Shown: positions 52,783-61,888 of the stretch, piece by piece | Layout: every line of letters begins with the position of its first letter | How positions within the stretch are numbered: position 1 is the stretch's first letter | Origin: Rheinheimera faecalis | GTDB taxonomy: Bacteria > Pseudomonadota > Gammaproteobacteria > Enterobacterales > Alteromonadaceae | Assembly: GCF_021290965.1 (NCBI RefSeq) | Contig: NZ_JAJOYT010000003.1 | Span: forward strand, 1 to 64,000 | DNA length: 64,000 nt | Direction: 5' to 3' | Notes under the pieces: generated by a model | What the model saw: only the letters and a program-made list of their open reading frames with translations | What the model was told of the DNA's origin: nothing | The model's database searches: none | Made by a program: the position numbers and the translations under genes

Positions 52783-55152
52783 GTGACTTTATCCGCAGTA
52801 GCCAGCCAAACCATAAACCATGCCCTTGAAATTGACGAGTGGCAGCTTGTGGATCAGCAGTTTGACCCCGATCAGCTGATGCTAAAAGAAACCTTATTCA
52901 GTCTGGCGAATGGCTTTATTGGTAGCCGCGGCACCTACGAAGAAGGTTGCAGTGCAGGCGCCAGCTGTGAAGGCAGTTACTTAAACGGTGTTTATAGCTC
53001 CGAACCTATTGTGTATGGCGAGTCGGCTTACGGTTTTGCTAAAAATAACGACAAAATGCTGCAAGTGCCTGATGGTAAAAGCCTGCAACTGGCGCTGGAC
53101 GGACACTGGCTGGCTGTGTCGGCAGAACAACCCGGTGAACGTAGCCTGGATTTACGCACCGGTATCTTAAGCCGTGAGCAGGTGTTTACCAGTCCTTCCG
53201 GCAAACAGCTCAAACTGCAAAGCCGCCGTTTGGTCAGTTTTCAGCACCCTGAACTGATGGCTATTGAATGGACTATCACAGCACAAAACTTCTCTGGCGC
53301 TGTATTATTAAAATCCTGTTTGAATGGTCAGTACAAATCGGTATTTAAACCAGACGATCCGCGTGTCGGCGATATGGCGCTGGAAACCAGCTTAAAGCCT
53401 GTGGCGCAGCAGGGCATAAAAGACAAAGCCGATTGCAGTTATTTGCTGCATCAGGTGCATGGTGCTGATTTTCAGCTGGTGTCGGCTATTCAGCATCAGT
53501 TTGCTGACGATGTGCGTTTTATGGATCAGCAGATTGAACCTAACTTACTGACTCAATTATTTGAGCTGCATCTGCAGCAAGGTCAGGCTGTTCGTTTTAG
53601 CAAATACATCAGTTATCAAGTGGCGTCCAAACAGGCCGAAATGCCATTGCCAGCAGCGAAAAACGTACTGCAACAAGCCGTCACTGATGGGTTTGCAGTA
53701 CTGGCGGCAGAGCAGCAGCAATATTTAGCCGATTTCTGGTTGCAGTCAGATATCCAAATCAGTGACGACCCTGCGCTGCAACAAGGTTTACGTTTTAACT
53801 TATTTAGTCTGGTGCAGTCGGCTGGCCGTAATGGTGTCAGCAATATTGGCGCTAAGGGCCTGACCGGGCCTGGTTACGATGGCCATTATTTCTGGGATAC
53901 CGAAATTTACGTGATCCCGACTTTAAGTTTTTGCCAGCCAGACACTGCCCGTCAGTTGTTATTGCAGCGTTTTAGTCAGTTGGAACAAGCCAAAAACAGA
54001 GCGCGGCAGATGTCGCATGACAAAGGTGCTTTGTATCCATGGCGCACCATCAGCGGTGATGAATGTTCGGCTTATTTTCCGGCAGGCACAGCTCAGTATC
54101 ATATTAACGCCGCCATAGCTTATGCCATTCGAAGCTATGTTCTGGCGACAGATGACTGGGCTTTTATGCAGCAGGCCGGTGCTGAAATGCTGGTGGAGAC
54201 AGCGCGTTTATGGCTGCAACTGGGCTTTTTCAGTAAGCACGGCGGCCGTTTTGAAATTCATCTGGTGACAGGGCCTGATGAATATACGGCTTTGGTCAAT
54301 AACAACTTCTACACCAATGCTATGGCGCAGCTACATTTAAGTTTTACCGCTGAAGTCTTGGCAAAGCTTGCGACCCAAAACGCTGAGTTTTATCAGAGTT
54401 TTTGTCTGAGGCTGGGGGTTACACCAGAAGAAATACAAAGCTGGCAACAAGCGGCAGAGCTGATGTATTTACCTTATGACGACAAACTGCAGATCAGTGC
54501 ACAGGACGACAGTTTCTTAGCTAAAAAGCCATGGGATTTTGCTGCTACTCCTGCCGACAAATACCCGCTGTTGCTGCATTTTCACCCGCTGGTCATTTAT
54601 CGTCATCAGGTGTTAAAACAAGCGGATTTAGTGCTGGCGATGTATTTACTCGACCAGCAGTTTGATCGTGATTTAAAAGCCCGCAACCTGGCCTATTACG
54701 AGCCGTTAACCACTCATGATTCCAGTTTAAGCAGCTGTATTCATTCTGTAGCTTTTGCTGAAACAGGCCAGACGGAACGCGCTTATCAGTTTTTTGCCAA
54801 CACAGCGCGGATGGATTTGGATAACTACCATCACAATACCGAATACGGTGTGCATATTGCCTGTATGGCCGGCAGCTGGTTGTCTGTGGTTTGTGGTTTT
54901 GCTGGTATGCGCAGCCGTCCTGAAGGGTTGTATTTTGAACCTAAACTGCCAGCGGCCTGGCCACAGCTGAAATTTAAACTCAACTACAGAGGCCGGGTGT
55001 TGCAGGTGCACGTCAGTCAAAAACAAGTGAGTTATCAGTTGTTAAGTGGTGATGATTTAACTTTGCAGCATCAAACAGAGCGTTTTAGTTTAGCGGCAGG
55101 CCAAAGTCAGTTGTTTTCCTTGTCAGCAGCTTTGTCTGGAGTGAAATCATGA
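52783..55152 (+). CDS. GH65 glycoside phosphorylase (maltose-phosphorylase-like)
   Basis: The product is 789 residues if started at GTG 52783, preceded by GAAGG; the open frame extends upstream through the operator, which excludes the longer start. GH65 features include LFSLANGFIGSRGTYEEG near the N-terminus, the (alpha/alpha)6 barrel with YFWDTEIYVIP and the catalytic acid Glu500 in TGPDEYTALVNNNFYTNAMA, and the phosphate-binding HDSSLSSCIHSV. Family members split maltose, kojibiose or trehalose with phosphate to glucose and beta-glucose 1-phosphate. The adjacent beta-phosphoglucomutase, overlapping by four bases, processes that product. Confidence 0.9.
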   Translation: MTLSAVASQTINHALEIDEWQLVDQQFDPDQLMLKETLFSLANGFIGSRGTYEEGCSAGASCEGSYLNGVYSSEPIVYGESAYGFAKNNDKMLQVPDGKSLQLALDGHWLAVSAEQPGERSLDLRTGILSREQVFTSPSGKQLKLQSRRLVSFQHPELMAIEWTITAQNFSGAVLLKSCLNGQYKSVFKPDDPRVGDMALETSLKPVAQQGIKDKADCSYLLHQVHGADFQLVSAIQHQFADDVRFMDQQIEPNLLTQLFELHLQQGQAVRFSKYISYQVASKQAEMPLPAAKNVLQQAVTDGFAVLAAEQQQYLADFWLQSDIQISDDPALQQGLRFNLFSLVQSAGRNGVSNIGAKGLTGPGYDGHYFWDTEIYVIPTLSFCQPDTARQLLLQRFSQLEQAKNRARQMSHDKGALYPWRTISGDECSAYFPAGTAQYHINAAIAYAIRSYVLATDDWAFMQQAGAEMLVETARLWLQLGFFSKHGGRFEIHLVTGPDEYTALVNNNFYTNAMAQLHLSFTAEVLAKLATQNAEFYQSFCLRLGVTPEEIQSWQQAAELMYLPYDDKLQISAQDDSFLAKKPWDFAATPADKYPLLLHFHPLVIYRHQVLKQADLVLAMYLLDQQFDRDLKARNLAYYEPLTTHDSSLSSCIHSVAFAETGQTERAYQFFANTARMDLDNYHHNTEYGVHIACMAGSWLSVVCGFAGMRSRPEGLYFEPKLPAAWPQLKFKLNYRGRVLQVHVSQKQVSYQLLSGDDLTLQHQTERFSLAAGQSQLFSLSAALSGVKS

Positions 55153-55802
55153 TCCAGGCTTTTATCTTTGATTTGGATGGCGTGCTGACCGATACAGCTG
55201 AATACCACTTTTTAGCCTGGCAACAATTGGCGACCCAACTTGGCATCGAATTCAGCCGTGCGGACAATGAACTATTAAAGGGCGTTGATCGCATGGGATC
55301 GCTGGAGCTTATTCTGCAGCTAGGACAGAAGCAGTTAAGTTTGGATGAAAAGCTGATGCTGGCAGAGCAAAAAAATACAGAGTATTTGAAGTTGGTAGAG
55401 AGCATGTCGCCGGCTGATTTATTCCCAGGTGTATTGCCACTTTTTAGCAGTTTAAAAGCAGCAGGAGTGAAAACAGCTTTGGCCTCAGCCAGTAAAAATG
55501 CTGCTTTGGTGCTGCAAAAGTTGTGTATTCCGGATTTGTTTGATTATGTCGCCGACTCCAATCTGATTAAAAACGGCAAACCCGACCCTGAGATCTTTCT
55601 CACTTGCGCTCAGGCTTTGGGCGTAGCGCCAGAGCGTTGTATTGGAGTGGAAGATGCGCCAGCCGGAGTGACTGCGATCAAAGCTGCTGGCATGTACGCT
55701 TTGGGGATTGGTGAGGAGCACGCTTTAACTCAGGCTGATTTAGTGATCCCTGCCATCTCCGCTTTGGATCAGACACTGCTGACCAAGCTGTTAACCTTGT
55801 GA
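55149..55802 (+). CDS. pgmB: Beta-phosphoglucomutase
   Basis: The 217-residue HAD-family enzyme begins with the nucleophile motif FDLDGVLTDTAEYHFLAW, in which the first Asp is phosphorylated and the second acts as acid/base; the cap domain and the later ASASKNA and GVEDAPAGVTAIKAAGM motifs are complete. It converts beta-glucose 1-phosphate to glucose 6-phosphate. Start overlaps the end of the GH65 gene (ATGA), forming a two-gene operon for phosphorolytic sugar use. Confidence 0.94.
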   Translation: MIQAFIFDLDGVLTDTAEYHFLAWQQLATQLGIEFSRADNELLKGVDRMGSLELILQLGQKQLSLDEKLMLAEQKNTEYLKLVESMSPADLFPGVLPLFSSLKAAGVKTALASASKNAALVLQKLCIPDLFDYVADSNLIKNGKPDPEIFLTCAQALGVAPERCIGVEDAPAGVTAIKAAGMYALGIGEEHALTQADLVIPAISALDQTLLTKLLTL

Positions 55803-55804
55803 GC

Positions 55805-56830
55805 TTAACGCCGGGCAGAACTTTGACGGGTTAATAACCGCACAGGTAAGAGTTCAGATTCTGCCTGTTCGCCGTCCATTTGCTGCAATAACTTAGACAC
55901 CAGCAATTTGCCGCCATTGATGGTGTCTTGTTTCACTGTGGTGAGTGCCGGCGAGCAATAAGCCGACATCGCAATATCATCAAAACCTGCAATAGCCAGT
56001 TGTTGTGGCACTTGTACACCATGCTCTTGCAGCGCTTTCATCGCACCTAAAGCTATGGCATCGCTGGCAGCAAAAATACCATCCAGCTTAGGCAGCAACG
56101 GGAATAATTGTTGCTGGGTTTTTACATAACCATCCTGAGCGGTAAAGTCGGTGATAAGTTCATAGGCCGGATCTAAAGCCAGACCGGCTTTTTGCAACGC
56201 ATCCTGATACCCCAGGTAACGTTGTTCAATTTCGTTGTGGCGGTAATCCCCCAAAAAGGCGATATGTTTACAACCTTGAGCCACTAAATGACTAACTGCA
56301 GCTTCTGCGCCGCTGCGATTTTGACTACCTACTACTGTAAAACTGTCATGGCCTGAACTGGCGCCCCAGACGACAAAAGGCACTTTGCTGTGCGACAGTT
56401 GTTCAATACGTTGATCGTGTTCACCCTGGCCTATGATGATCAAACCATCGGCTCTTTTGGCGTCTATGTAATAAGTTTTCCAGTCTTTGTCTTTGGTTTT
56501 GCTGGTGCTGAGCAACATGTCATAACCTTTGTGCGTCAGCTCATCGGCAATTACACCTAAAATTTCCAGCAAAAAGGGGTCAGAAATAGCTTGCTGGCTT
56601 TTGGCATCAAACAAAATGATCACGGCTATGGTGTAGCTTTTTTGTGTACGTAAACTACGGGCCGTAGGGTTGACGTTAAATTGATACTGCTGAGCTATTT
56701 GTTGTACTTTCAGGCGAGTTTCTATGTTCACTACAGGGTTGTCGCGTAATGCTCTGGATGCAGTAGATTCGGACACTTCAGCTAGCGCTGCTATGTCGGC
56801 CAGTGTCATCATTTTTTTACCTGAATTCAC
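55805..56830 (-). CDS. LacI-family repressor of the alpha-glucoside locus
   Basis: A 341-residue regulator with an N-terminal helix-turn-helix (MTLADIAALAEVSESTASRA, then hinge) and a periplasmic-binding-protein-like sugar domain (GIFAASDAIALGAMKALQEHG, AIAGFDDIAMSAYCSPALTT). Convergent to the phosphorylase operon, it most probably binds the TTGCAATCGATTGCAA operators in front of the permease/phosphorylase pair and the TonB receptor, releasing on binding sugar. The central operator CG base step fits LacI recognition. Confidence 0.92.
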   Translation of the reverse strand: MNSGKKMMTLADIAALAEVSESTASRALRDNPVVNIETRLKVQQIAQQYQFNVNPTARSLRTQKSYTIAVIILFDAKSQQAISDPFLLEILGVIADELTHKGYDMLLSTSKTKDKDWKTYYIDAKRADGLIIIGQGEHDQRIEQLSHSKVPFVVWGASSGHDSFTVVGSQNRSGAEAAVSHLVAQGCKHIAFLGDYRHNEIEQRYLGYQDALQKAGLALDPAYELITDFTAQDGYVKTQQQLFPLLPKLDGIFAASDAIALGAMKALQEHGVQVPQQLAIAGFDDIAMSAYCSPALTTVKQDTINGGKLLVSKLLQQMDGEQAESELLPVRLLTRQSSARR

Positions 56831-56904
56831 AACTTATTTTCCATAAAAACTGCAGTTACCCCTGCCAACTCAATTGATTATGACAAAAGGATGATGCCAA
56901 ATCG

Positions 56905-57025
56905 AGCCCCCGTCGTACTTGAAGCCGCAGCTGTGTTGGCTGCGCTACTCGCCCCAGTCACATAGGACAACTATGCTCCTGGGGTCTCGCTCGCTTGCCG
57001 CCTTGCTGCAACTCCAATTACTTAG
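56905..57025. repeat. GC-rich intergenic repeat element
   Basis: A GC-rich block (CCCGTCGTACTTGAAGCCGC... through GCCGCCTTGCTGCAACTCC) looks like the dispersed intergenic repeats I remember from Shewanella-type genomes, with paired segments around TACTTGAAG and ATAGTTGTCC. It may fold into a long stem. Assignment is from memory of pattern only. Confidence 0.5.
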
Positions 57026-57063
57026 GGGGAACTTATAAGCTAAAACCCTAACACAAAATGATA

Positions 57064-57112
57064 TTGCAAACGATTGCAAAAGTTCCTGTTTCTTTATTGC
57101 AATCGATTGCAA
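57064..57112. promoter_or_regulatory. Two LacI-type operators ahead of the TonB receptor
   Basis: TTGCAAACGATTGCAA (57064-57079, one mismatch in symmetry) and TTGCAATCGATTGCAA (57097-57112, perfect) lie 33 bp apart, equal to about three helical turns, 80 bp before the receptor start. Tandem same-face sites imply cooperative repression. Confidence 0.88.
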
Positions 57113-57190
57113 GATGAATTATGTTTATTTAAGCAGCAATAAATAAATAGCGTCATAGCTGCGTAATCAAAGACAACGGGGAGAGATCAG

Positions 57191-59479
57191 ATGAACTTAC
57201 AGCTCACTAAGCTGGCGTCAGCCATGCTCATTACTTTACTGCCAGTCAGTATGTTACAGGCTCAGCAGCAAGCCGAAGACACTAAAAAAGTTGCAGCAGC
57301 AAAAAAGCCAGCCGAAGAAAGTCAGATTGAACAAATAGTCATTACAGGTAAAGCCAGTGGTATTGCAGGTTTACGTGTAGATGCCAGCTACGCCATCACG
57401 AACGTGTCGGCAGAAAATATCGAAAAAATGAACCCAAAAAGCACGGCCGAGTTATTTACTCTGGTGCCTGGTGTATGGTCTGAAAGCTCAGGCGGTGTAG
57501 CTGGTGCCAACGTTTTTGTCCGTGGTTTTCCAGGTGGTGGTGATGCGCCATTTTTAACTGTGCAAATGCAGGGCGTGCCTATTTTCCCACCGCCAACTTT
57601 ATCTTTTTTAGAAAACTCGTCGATGTTTCGCCTCGATGAAACAGTCGACTTTATGGAAGCTTTGCGTGGTGGCTCAACTCCTGTGATCTCCAATGGCCAG
57701 CCGGGTTTAACCACTAACTTTTTGTTAAAAGAAGGCTCAGAAGAAACTGAAGGTTTAGTCAAGTTATCTACTTCGGATTATGGCTTGCAGCGCATGGATG
57801 CCGTGGTCAGTGGCGAATTGGCTGACGACTTGTATTTTATGATGGGTGGTTATATCAGCAGCTCACAAGGTGTGCGTGATGCGGGTTTTAATTCAGAAGA
57901 AGGCCATCAGTTTACGCTGAATATCACCAAAGATTTGGACAACGGCAGTATCAATTTATATACCCGTCAGACCGATGATCACGGTGTCTGGTATCTGCCA
58001 ACCCCACTGAATGTGGCTGGTGTGGATAATACCTACACCCAGATTGGCCCAAACAACAGACAAGGGACTATTCAATTTGGTCCGGACGGTGAAAGCCGCA
58101 GTGTTGATTTTGGTGATGGCCGTGGTTGGAAAGGCTCAGTATCAGGCGGTACTGTGGGCCTGGATTTAAACAACGACTGGAAACTGCTGTATCGCTTTAA
58201 CTATACCCAGGGCGATGCCAATACCTTAGGTTTAGTGCCGGAAGCTGGCGCTGTGGCGTTAAGCACTGTTGCTGACAACGGTTTAAATGCAACAGGTGCA
58301 ACCACTGGTACTTTGTATGATGGCGATACCATGGTGCAGCAAATTGGCCGCTGGGTCGTTGAAAAAGAGCTGGATTCCTTTACCAACGACTTAGCTGTCA
58401 CCAAAACCGCCGACAGTGCTAAATACACTGTAGGTGTCTACAGCACCGCCTTTTCTGTCAAAGACTGGTGGTCTATAGGTAACCAGTCCTGGCATGTGGT
58501 GCAATCTGGTGGCGAAGCTTTAACGGGCATAGATTGTAACGACAATCAGGACAGCTGTAGCTGGAACTACGATATTGATGCCACAGGCGATGGTACAACA
58601 CGTGCTTTATACGCCGCTGTTGAAGTGGCGTTAAATGAGCAATGGACAGTGGATCTTGGTCTGCGTAATGAAAACCACACTATTGATTACACAGTAGATG
58701 AAGGTTTAACGGGGCAGGTCAGCAAAGCTGTCAGTTATGACGAAAGTAAAATTGCCTGGACTGCTGGTGTGAACTGGATGTGGCAAAAAAATATGGGGGT
58801 ATTTGCCCGCGTTAATAAAGGCAACAAGATGCCATTTTTTGACGACTTCCGCGATAACTACGGTGCCTTTACCAGCGGTGAAAAGCTGATTAAAGAAGTG
58901 ACTCAGTTTGAGTTAGGCTACAAATGGGCCGAACAAAACTATAGCTTTTACGCCACTTCATTTTATAACCAGGTGGAAGGCGATACTTTTGTCCGTCGTC
59001 CGGGTGATCCGGCTGAAGTGATGACCAACAGAGCTTATGGTGTAGAACTGGACTTTAACTACTTCACCAGCGTAGGTTTTTCACTGAACCTGAATTCAAC
59101 GCTACAAAAAACTGAAATCACCGAAAGCCCAACTAACGAAGGCAACAGAGCTCAGCGTCAACCAAGATGGCAAGTGCGTTTAACCCCAAGTTATGGCTTT
59201 GAAGCTTTTGAAGATACCTTTGCTTCTGTTTACGGCACTATAGCTGCTGTGTCTGACCGTTATGCTGACAATGAAAATACTGTGACTTTAGCGGGTTACA
59301 CCAAAATTGATGCGGGTTTACAGCTGGAGTTAACAGAGCAGTTAAAAACTCAGTTGTCGGTGGATAACCTGACAGATAAACAAGGTTTAACCGAAGGCGA
59401 CCCACGTAACCCAACTTCACCGAACGGCCGTTATATTCTGCCGCGTTCTGTGACTTTAAGTATGACCTATCAGTTCTGA
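57191..59479 (+). CDS. TonB-dependent outer-membrane receptor for the sugar locus
   Basis: The 762-residue product has a signal peptide (ASAMLITLLPVSMLQAQQQ), an N-terminal TonB-box region followed by the plug domain (EQIVITGKASGIAGLRVDAS, PKSTAELFTLVPGVWSESSG, VFVRGFPGGGDAPF) and a beta-barrel ending in the expected aromatic residue (TLSMTYQF). It should move maltose-like or malto-oligosaccharide substrates across the outer membrane. Substrate assignment follows from shared operators with the phosphorylase locus. A strong terminator follows. Confidence 0.9.
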   Translation: MNLQLTKLASAMLITLLPVSMLQAQQQAEDTKKVAAAKKPAEESQIEQIVITGKASGIAGLRVDASYAITNVSAENIEKMNPKSTAELFTLVPGVWSESSGGVAGANVFVRGFPGGGDAPFLTVQMQGVPIFPPPTLSFLENSSMFRLDETVDFMEALRGGSTPVISNGQPGLTTNFLLKEGSEETEGLVKLSTSDYGLQRMDAVVSGELADDLYFMMGGYISSSQGVRDAGFNSEEGHQFTLNITKDLDNGSINLYTRQTDDHGVWYLPTPLNVAGVDNTYTQIGPNNRQGTIQFGPDGESRSVDFGDGRGWKGSVSGGTVGLDLNNDWKLLYRFNYTQGDANTLGLVPEAGAVALSTVADNGLNATGATTGTLYDGDTMVQQIGRWVVEKELDSFTNDLAVTKTADSAKYTVGVYSTAFSVKDWWSIGNQSWHVVQSGGEALTGIDCNDNQDSCSWNYDIDATGDGTTRALYAAVEVALNEQWTVDLGLRNENHTIDYTVDEGLTGQVSKAVSYDESKIAWTAGVNWMWQKNMGVFARVNKGNKMPFFDDFRDNYGAFTSGEKLIKEVTQFELGYKWAEQNYSFYATSFYNQVEGDTFVRRPGDPAEVMTNRAYGVELDFNYFTSVGFSLNLNSTLQKTEITESPTNEGNRAQRQPRWQVRLTPSYGFEAFEDTFASVYGTIAAVSDRYADNENTVTLAGYTKIDAGLQLELTEQLKTQLSVDNLTDKQGLTEGDPRNPTSPNGRYILPRSVTLSMTYQF

Positions 59480-59490
59480 TTGGGACTATA

Positions 59491-59519
59491 AAAAAGGCCA
59501 GCAATTTGCTGGCCTTTTT
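59491..59519 (+). terminator. Rho-independent terminator
   Basis: AAAAAGGCCAGCAA, two-base loop, TTGCTGGCCTTTTT: a perfect 9-bp GC-rich stem followed by T5, just after the TonB receptor gene. Confidence 0.93.
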
Positions 59520-59650
59520 CTCCCCGTCGACGTCTATCGTCCCCTGTTGTTTTTATTCTTTTTACCCCTGATTTTTATCAGGTTAGGCAAATATGTGTAC
59601 TCGTAATTTCTATTACTTTGAGTACAAAAAATCAACTGCGTTAGTTATAA

Positions 59651-60166
59651 CTAATTTACTCTGTAATCGCCACCTTCTTTTGCACGAAAGCATGGACTAT
59701 TTTGTGTACTGGCTACGCAAGGCTGTGCCTGAGCGTTGCCGCGGATCATACTGAACCAGCCAGTCTGCTCACCTGTCAGCTGCAATTGGATGTCTTCAAT
59801 ACCGGCTTTATCCATGGAGCCATGTGCTCCTTTGTGGCAAAACAATAATTCGACATGGCGTTCGCCATCTTTTAATAACAGCGATTGTGGCTGCTCCGGA
59901 TGGCCGCCAAAAGCGACAAACTGCGCCGGTGTTCTTAAGCCGCTGTTGCTACCGTCGGCAAAAAAAGCCAATACATGCTGGTAATACACCACATAACTGC
60001 AGACTTCTTTGTGTGAGCCTCTGTCCAGTGGAAAAACTTTATCCAGAAAAGCTTTGGAGTAATCCATGATCTGACGGACATGACTCTGGTTCAGCCCGGC
60101 TATGTAGCTGATCTCTTCCCGGATATCATGGTCCTGGTGTGAGTTTTGGGTGGCTGTCATGTTCAT
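59651..60166 (-). CDS. Stand-alone malate-synthase-G-like domain protein
   Basis: About 171 residues from ATG 60166 (MNMTATQNSHQDHDI), preceded by AGGACAG; a longer frame begins at 60232. Two segments match the non-catalytic N-terminal region and beta-domain of malate synthase G: SKAFLDKVFPLDRGSHKEV and FFADGSNSGLRTPAQFVAFG followed by PQSLLLKDGERHVELLF. The TIM barrel with the active site is absent, so it cannot be a working malate synthase. It is divergent from a RamB-type regulator, which points to a regulatory or accessory role in acetate/glyoxylate metabolism. Confidence 0.7.
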   Translation of the reverse strand: MNMTATQNSHQDHDIREEISYIAGLNQSHVRQIMDYSKAFLDKVFPLDRGSHKEVCSYVVYYQHVLAFFADGSNSGLRTPAQFVAFGGHPEQPQSLLLKDGERHVELLFCHKGAHGSMDKAGIEDIQLQLTGEQTGWFSMIRGNAQAQPCVASTQNSPCFRAKEGGDYRVN

Positions 60167-60289
60167 GATTTCTGTCCTGTTGTGTGTTGCTTTTAATAAG
60201 TTCTTAAGGCTGTAGGGCCAGTAAAGCAGCATTGCTGTTGCTTGATATTTAGTCTATGTTAGTTTTCTGAATAATTTCACAATTAAAAC

Positions 60290-60302
60290 TTCACAGTGTG
60301 AA
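60290..60302. promoter_or_regulatory. Candidate RamB-type operator
   Basis: TTCACAGTGTGAA is a perfect 6-1-6 palindrome located 9 bp before the regulator start and within the shared control region of the malate-synthase-like gene. The position suggests autorepression. Confidence 0.6.
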
Positions 60303-60311
60303 TTTTACAAA

Positions 60312-61820
60312 ATGACAGCAAATAAAAGTTTACTCAGAAAGTCGCATTTCCTTGGTACTAAGATCAGAAACCTTAGAAAGCGCAATAACTTAACTATGGA
60401 AGACTTGTCGACCCGTTGTATCAGAGTGAACTCTGAGTACGCGCCGTCCGTGTCTTATTTGTCGATGATTGAGCGCGGCAAACGGGTGCCGAGCCTGGAT
60501 ATGCTGCAGGTCATTGCTGAAGTTTTTCAAAAAGAAGTTGAATGGTTTCTTGATGGCGAAGAGCAGCAACTGGATATCACACCGCAAAAAGGCAGTAGAG
60601 GCGGAGTATCTGGTATGGCGCTGGAACCGGGCTTTTTGTTTTCCAATGACATTTTGCAAATTGCTATTCCGGAGATGTTGTCACAAACCGGCATTAGCGG
60701 TCGCCAGTTTGCCCAGCTGCTTATTCGCGCGCATCAGGAGCATCACCAAAACCATTTCCCTGAGTTGGAACGGGCTGCTGAAGAAGTGGGCCTGAAGCGT
60801 ATGCCGTTGTCGGTGGAAGATTTAATGCAGATAGTGCAGCAGTTGGGTCTGCAGGTACGCTGGTTTGAGCAAACGCCAAAAGAAGTGTTGGATGAGCTGG
60901 GGGTATTGTCGAAAAATGTCCCTACATCGTATTTCTTACCACCCGCAACTCTGCATTTAAATAAGCTACTGCAACAGTGGCCAACCCGACTGAAGTACGA
61001 GCTGGCCGTGCATATTGGCCATGCTGTGCTGCATAACAAAGATGGTGTGAAAAGCGGCATGATGGTAGGTGGTGCTTTTGAATCCGTGCCGACGGACGAC
61101 AGTGCTGTGGCACCACAGGATATTTTGCATGCCTGGCGTGATTTTGAATCGAGCTTTTTTGCCGGTGCTTTGTTATGTCCTAAAATGCCGTTTCGTCAGC
61201 TATTAGACAAACAAGGTTATGAAATCAGCTCACATCACTTAGCTGGTGTATCGGCCTCTGTCGCTATGCGCCGTATGACGGCGGTGTCGCCATACAGCCA
61301 CTGGCATTATTTTGATGCCTACACACCGGGTAAATTAAAGGCGGTGTATCGGGGGAATGGAATTCCGTTGCCCTGGGGCAATATGCGGCAGGTGGAAGAT
61401 CCTTGTCAGCACTGGGCGGTATTTCGGATGTTTGAAGCGGCCGAGTCTGCCCATTCAGCGCAGTTGTCTATTTTAGATGTGCAGGGCCAGCCACGGATTT
61501 ATTGTTGTGAATCCACCAAAGTCTCTGATTTAGCGGGTAATGCTCATGTGCTTTGTGCTGGTATTGATTTAAATCCTGCGATTGAAGCTCAGGGCATGGA
61601 TGTGGAGACTATGGCGCAGGAGTTAAAACAACTCTGTCGAACGCAAGGAGGGGCAGCCGTAGTGCCCAAATCTATTCGCTCTACTTTAACGACGGTGTCG
61701 AATATTTTGAATATCAACTGGGTGGCCCGCAGTTTAGATAAACCAGCCCAGCTGATTTGTTCGCGCGGTAATCATTGTCCACGAGAGCCTGGGTGTTACC
61801 AGCACTGCTCTGCGAAATAA
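60312..61820 (+). CDS. XRE-type regulator of the RamB/ScfR class
   Basis: A 502-residue protein. Residues about 10-70 are a helix-turn-helix of XRE type (LRKRNNLTMEDLSTRCIRVN, SYLSMIERGKRVPSLDML). The middle contains an ImmA/IrrE-like peptidase-related region (LAVHIGHAVLHNKDGV), although the zinc motif HExxH is not retained. The end is a cysteine cluster (CSRGNHCPREPGCYQHC) typical of short-chain acyl-CoA/acetate regulators (RamB, MccR, PrpC-type). It probably senses acyl-CoA or acetate state and controls glyoxylate genes; the divergent malate-synthase-G-like protein is a natural target. Confidence 0.8.
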   Translation: MTANKSLLRKSHFLGTKIRNLRKRNNLTMEDLSTRCIRVNSEYAPSVSYLSMIERGKRVPSLDMLQVIAEVFQKEVEWFLDGEEQQLDITPQKGSRGGVSGMALEPGFLFSNDILQIAIPEMLSQTGISGRQFAQLLIRAHQEHHQNHFPELERAAEEVGLKRMPLSVEDLMQIVQQLGLQVRWFEQTPKEVLDELGVLSKNVPTSYFLPPATLHLNKLLQQWPTRLKYELAVHIGHAVLHNKDGVKSGMMVGGAFESVPTDDSAVAPQDILHAWRDFESSFFAGALLCPKMPFRQLLDKQGYEISSHHLAGVSASVAMRRMTAVSPYSHWHYFDAYTPGKLKAVYRGNGIPLPWGNMRQVEDPCQHWAVFRMFEAAESAHSAQLSILDVQGQPRIYCCESTKVSDLAGNAHVLCAGIDLNPAIEAQGMDVETMAQELKQLCRTQGGAAVVPKSIRSTLTTVSNILNINWVARSLDKPAQLICSRGNHCPREPGCYQHCSAK

Positions 61821-61821
61821 T

Positions 61822-61876
61822 AAAATGGGGTCAGATCACATTGTTAACTGTTAACAATGTGATCTGACCCCATTTT
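61822..61876. terminator. 27-bp perfect inverted repeat, bidirectional terminator
   Basis: AAAATGGGGTCAGATCACAT... and its exact complement flank a single T, giving a 27-bp stem with terminal A and T runs. It sits between the regulator and pyrC, which are convergent, so it can end both transcripts. GGGGTCAGATC at each end resembles the termini of widespread miniature/REP-like elements. Confidence 0.85.
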
Positions 61877-61888
61877 TAGAGTTTAGGT

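Larger units (their letters stand above)
56831..57190. other. Control region between regulator and TonB receptor
   Basis: Holds a widespread-looking intergenic repeat (56905-57025) and two operators (57064-57079, 57097-57112) before the receptor gene. No gene. Confidence 0.7.
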
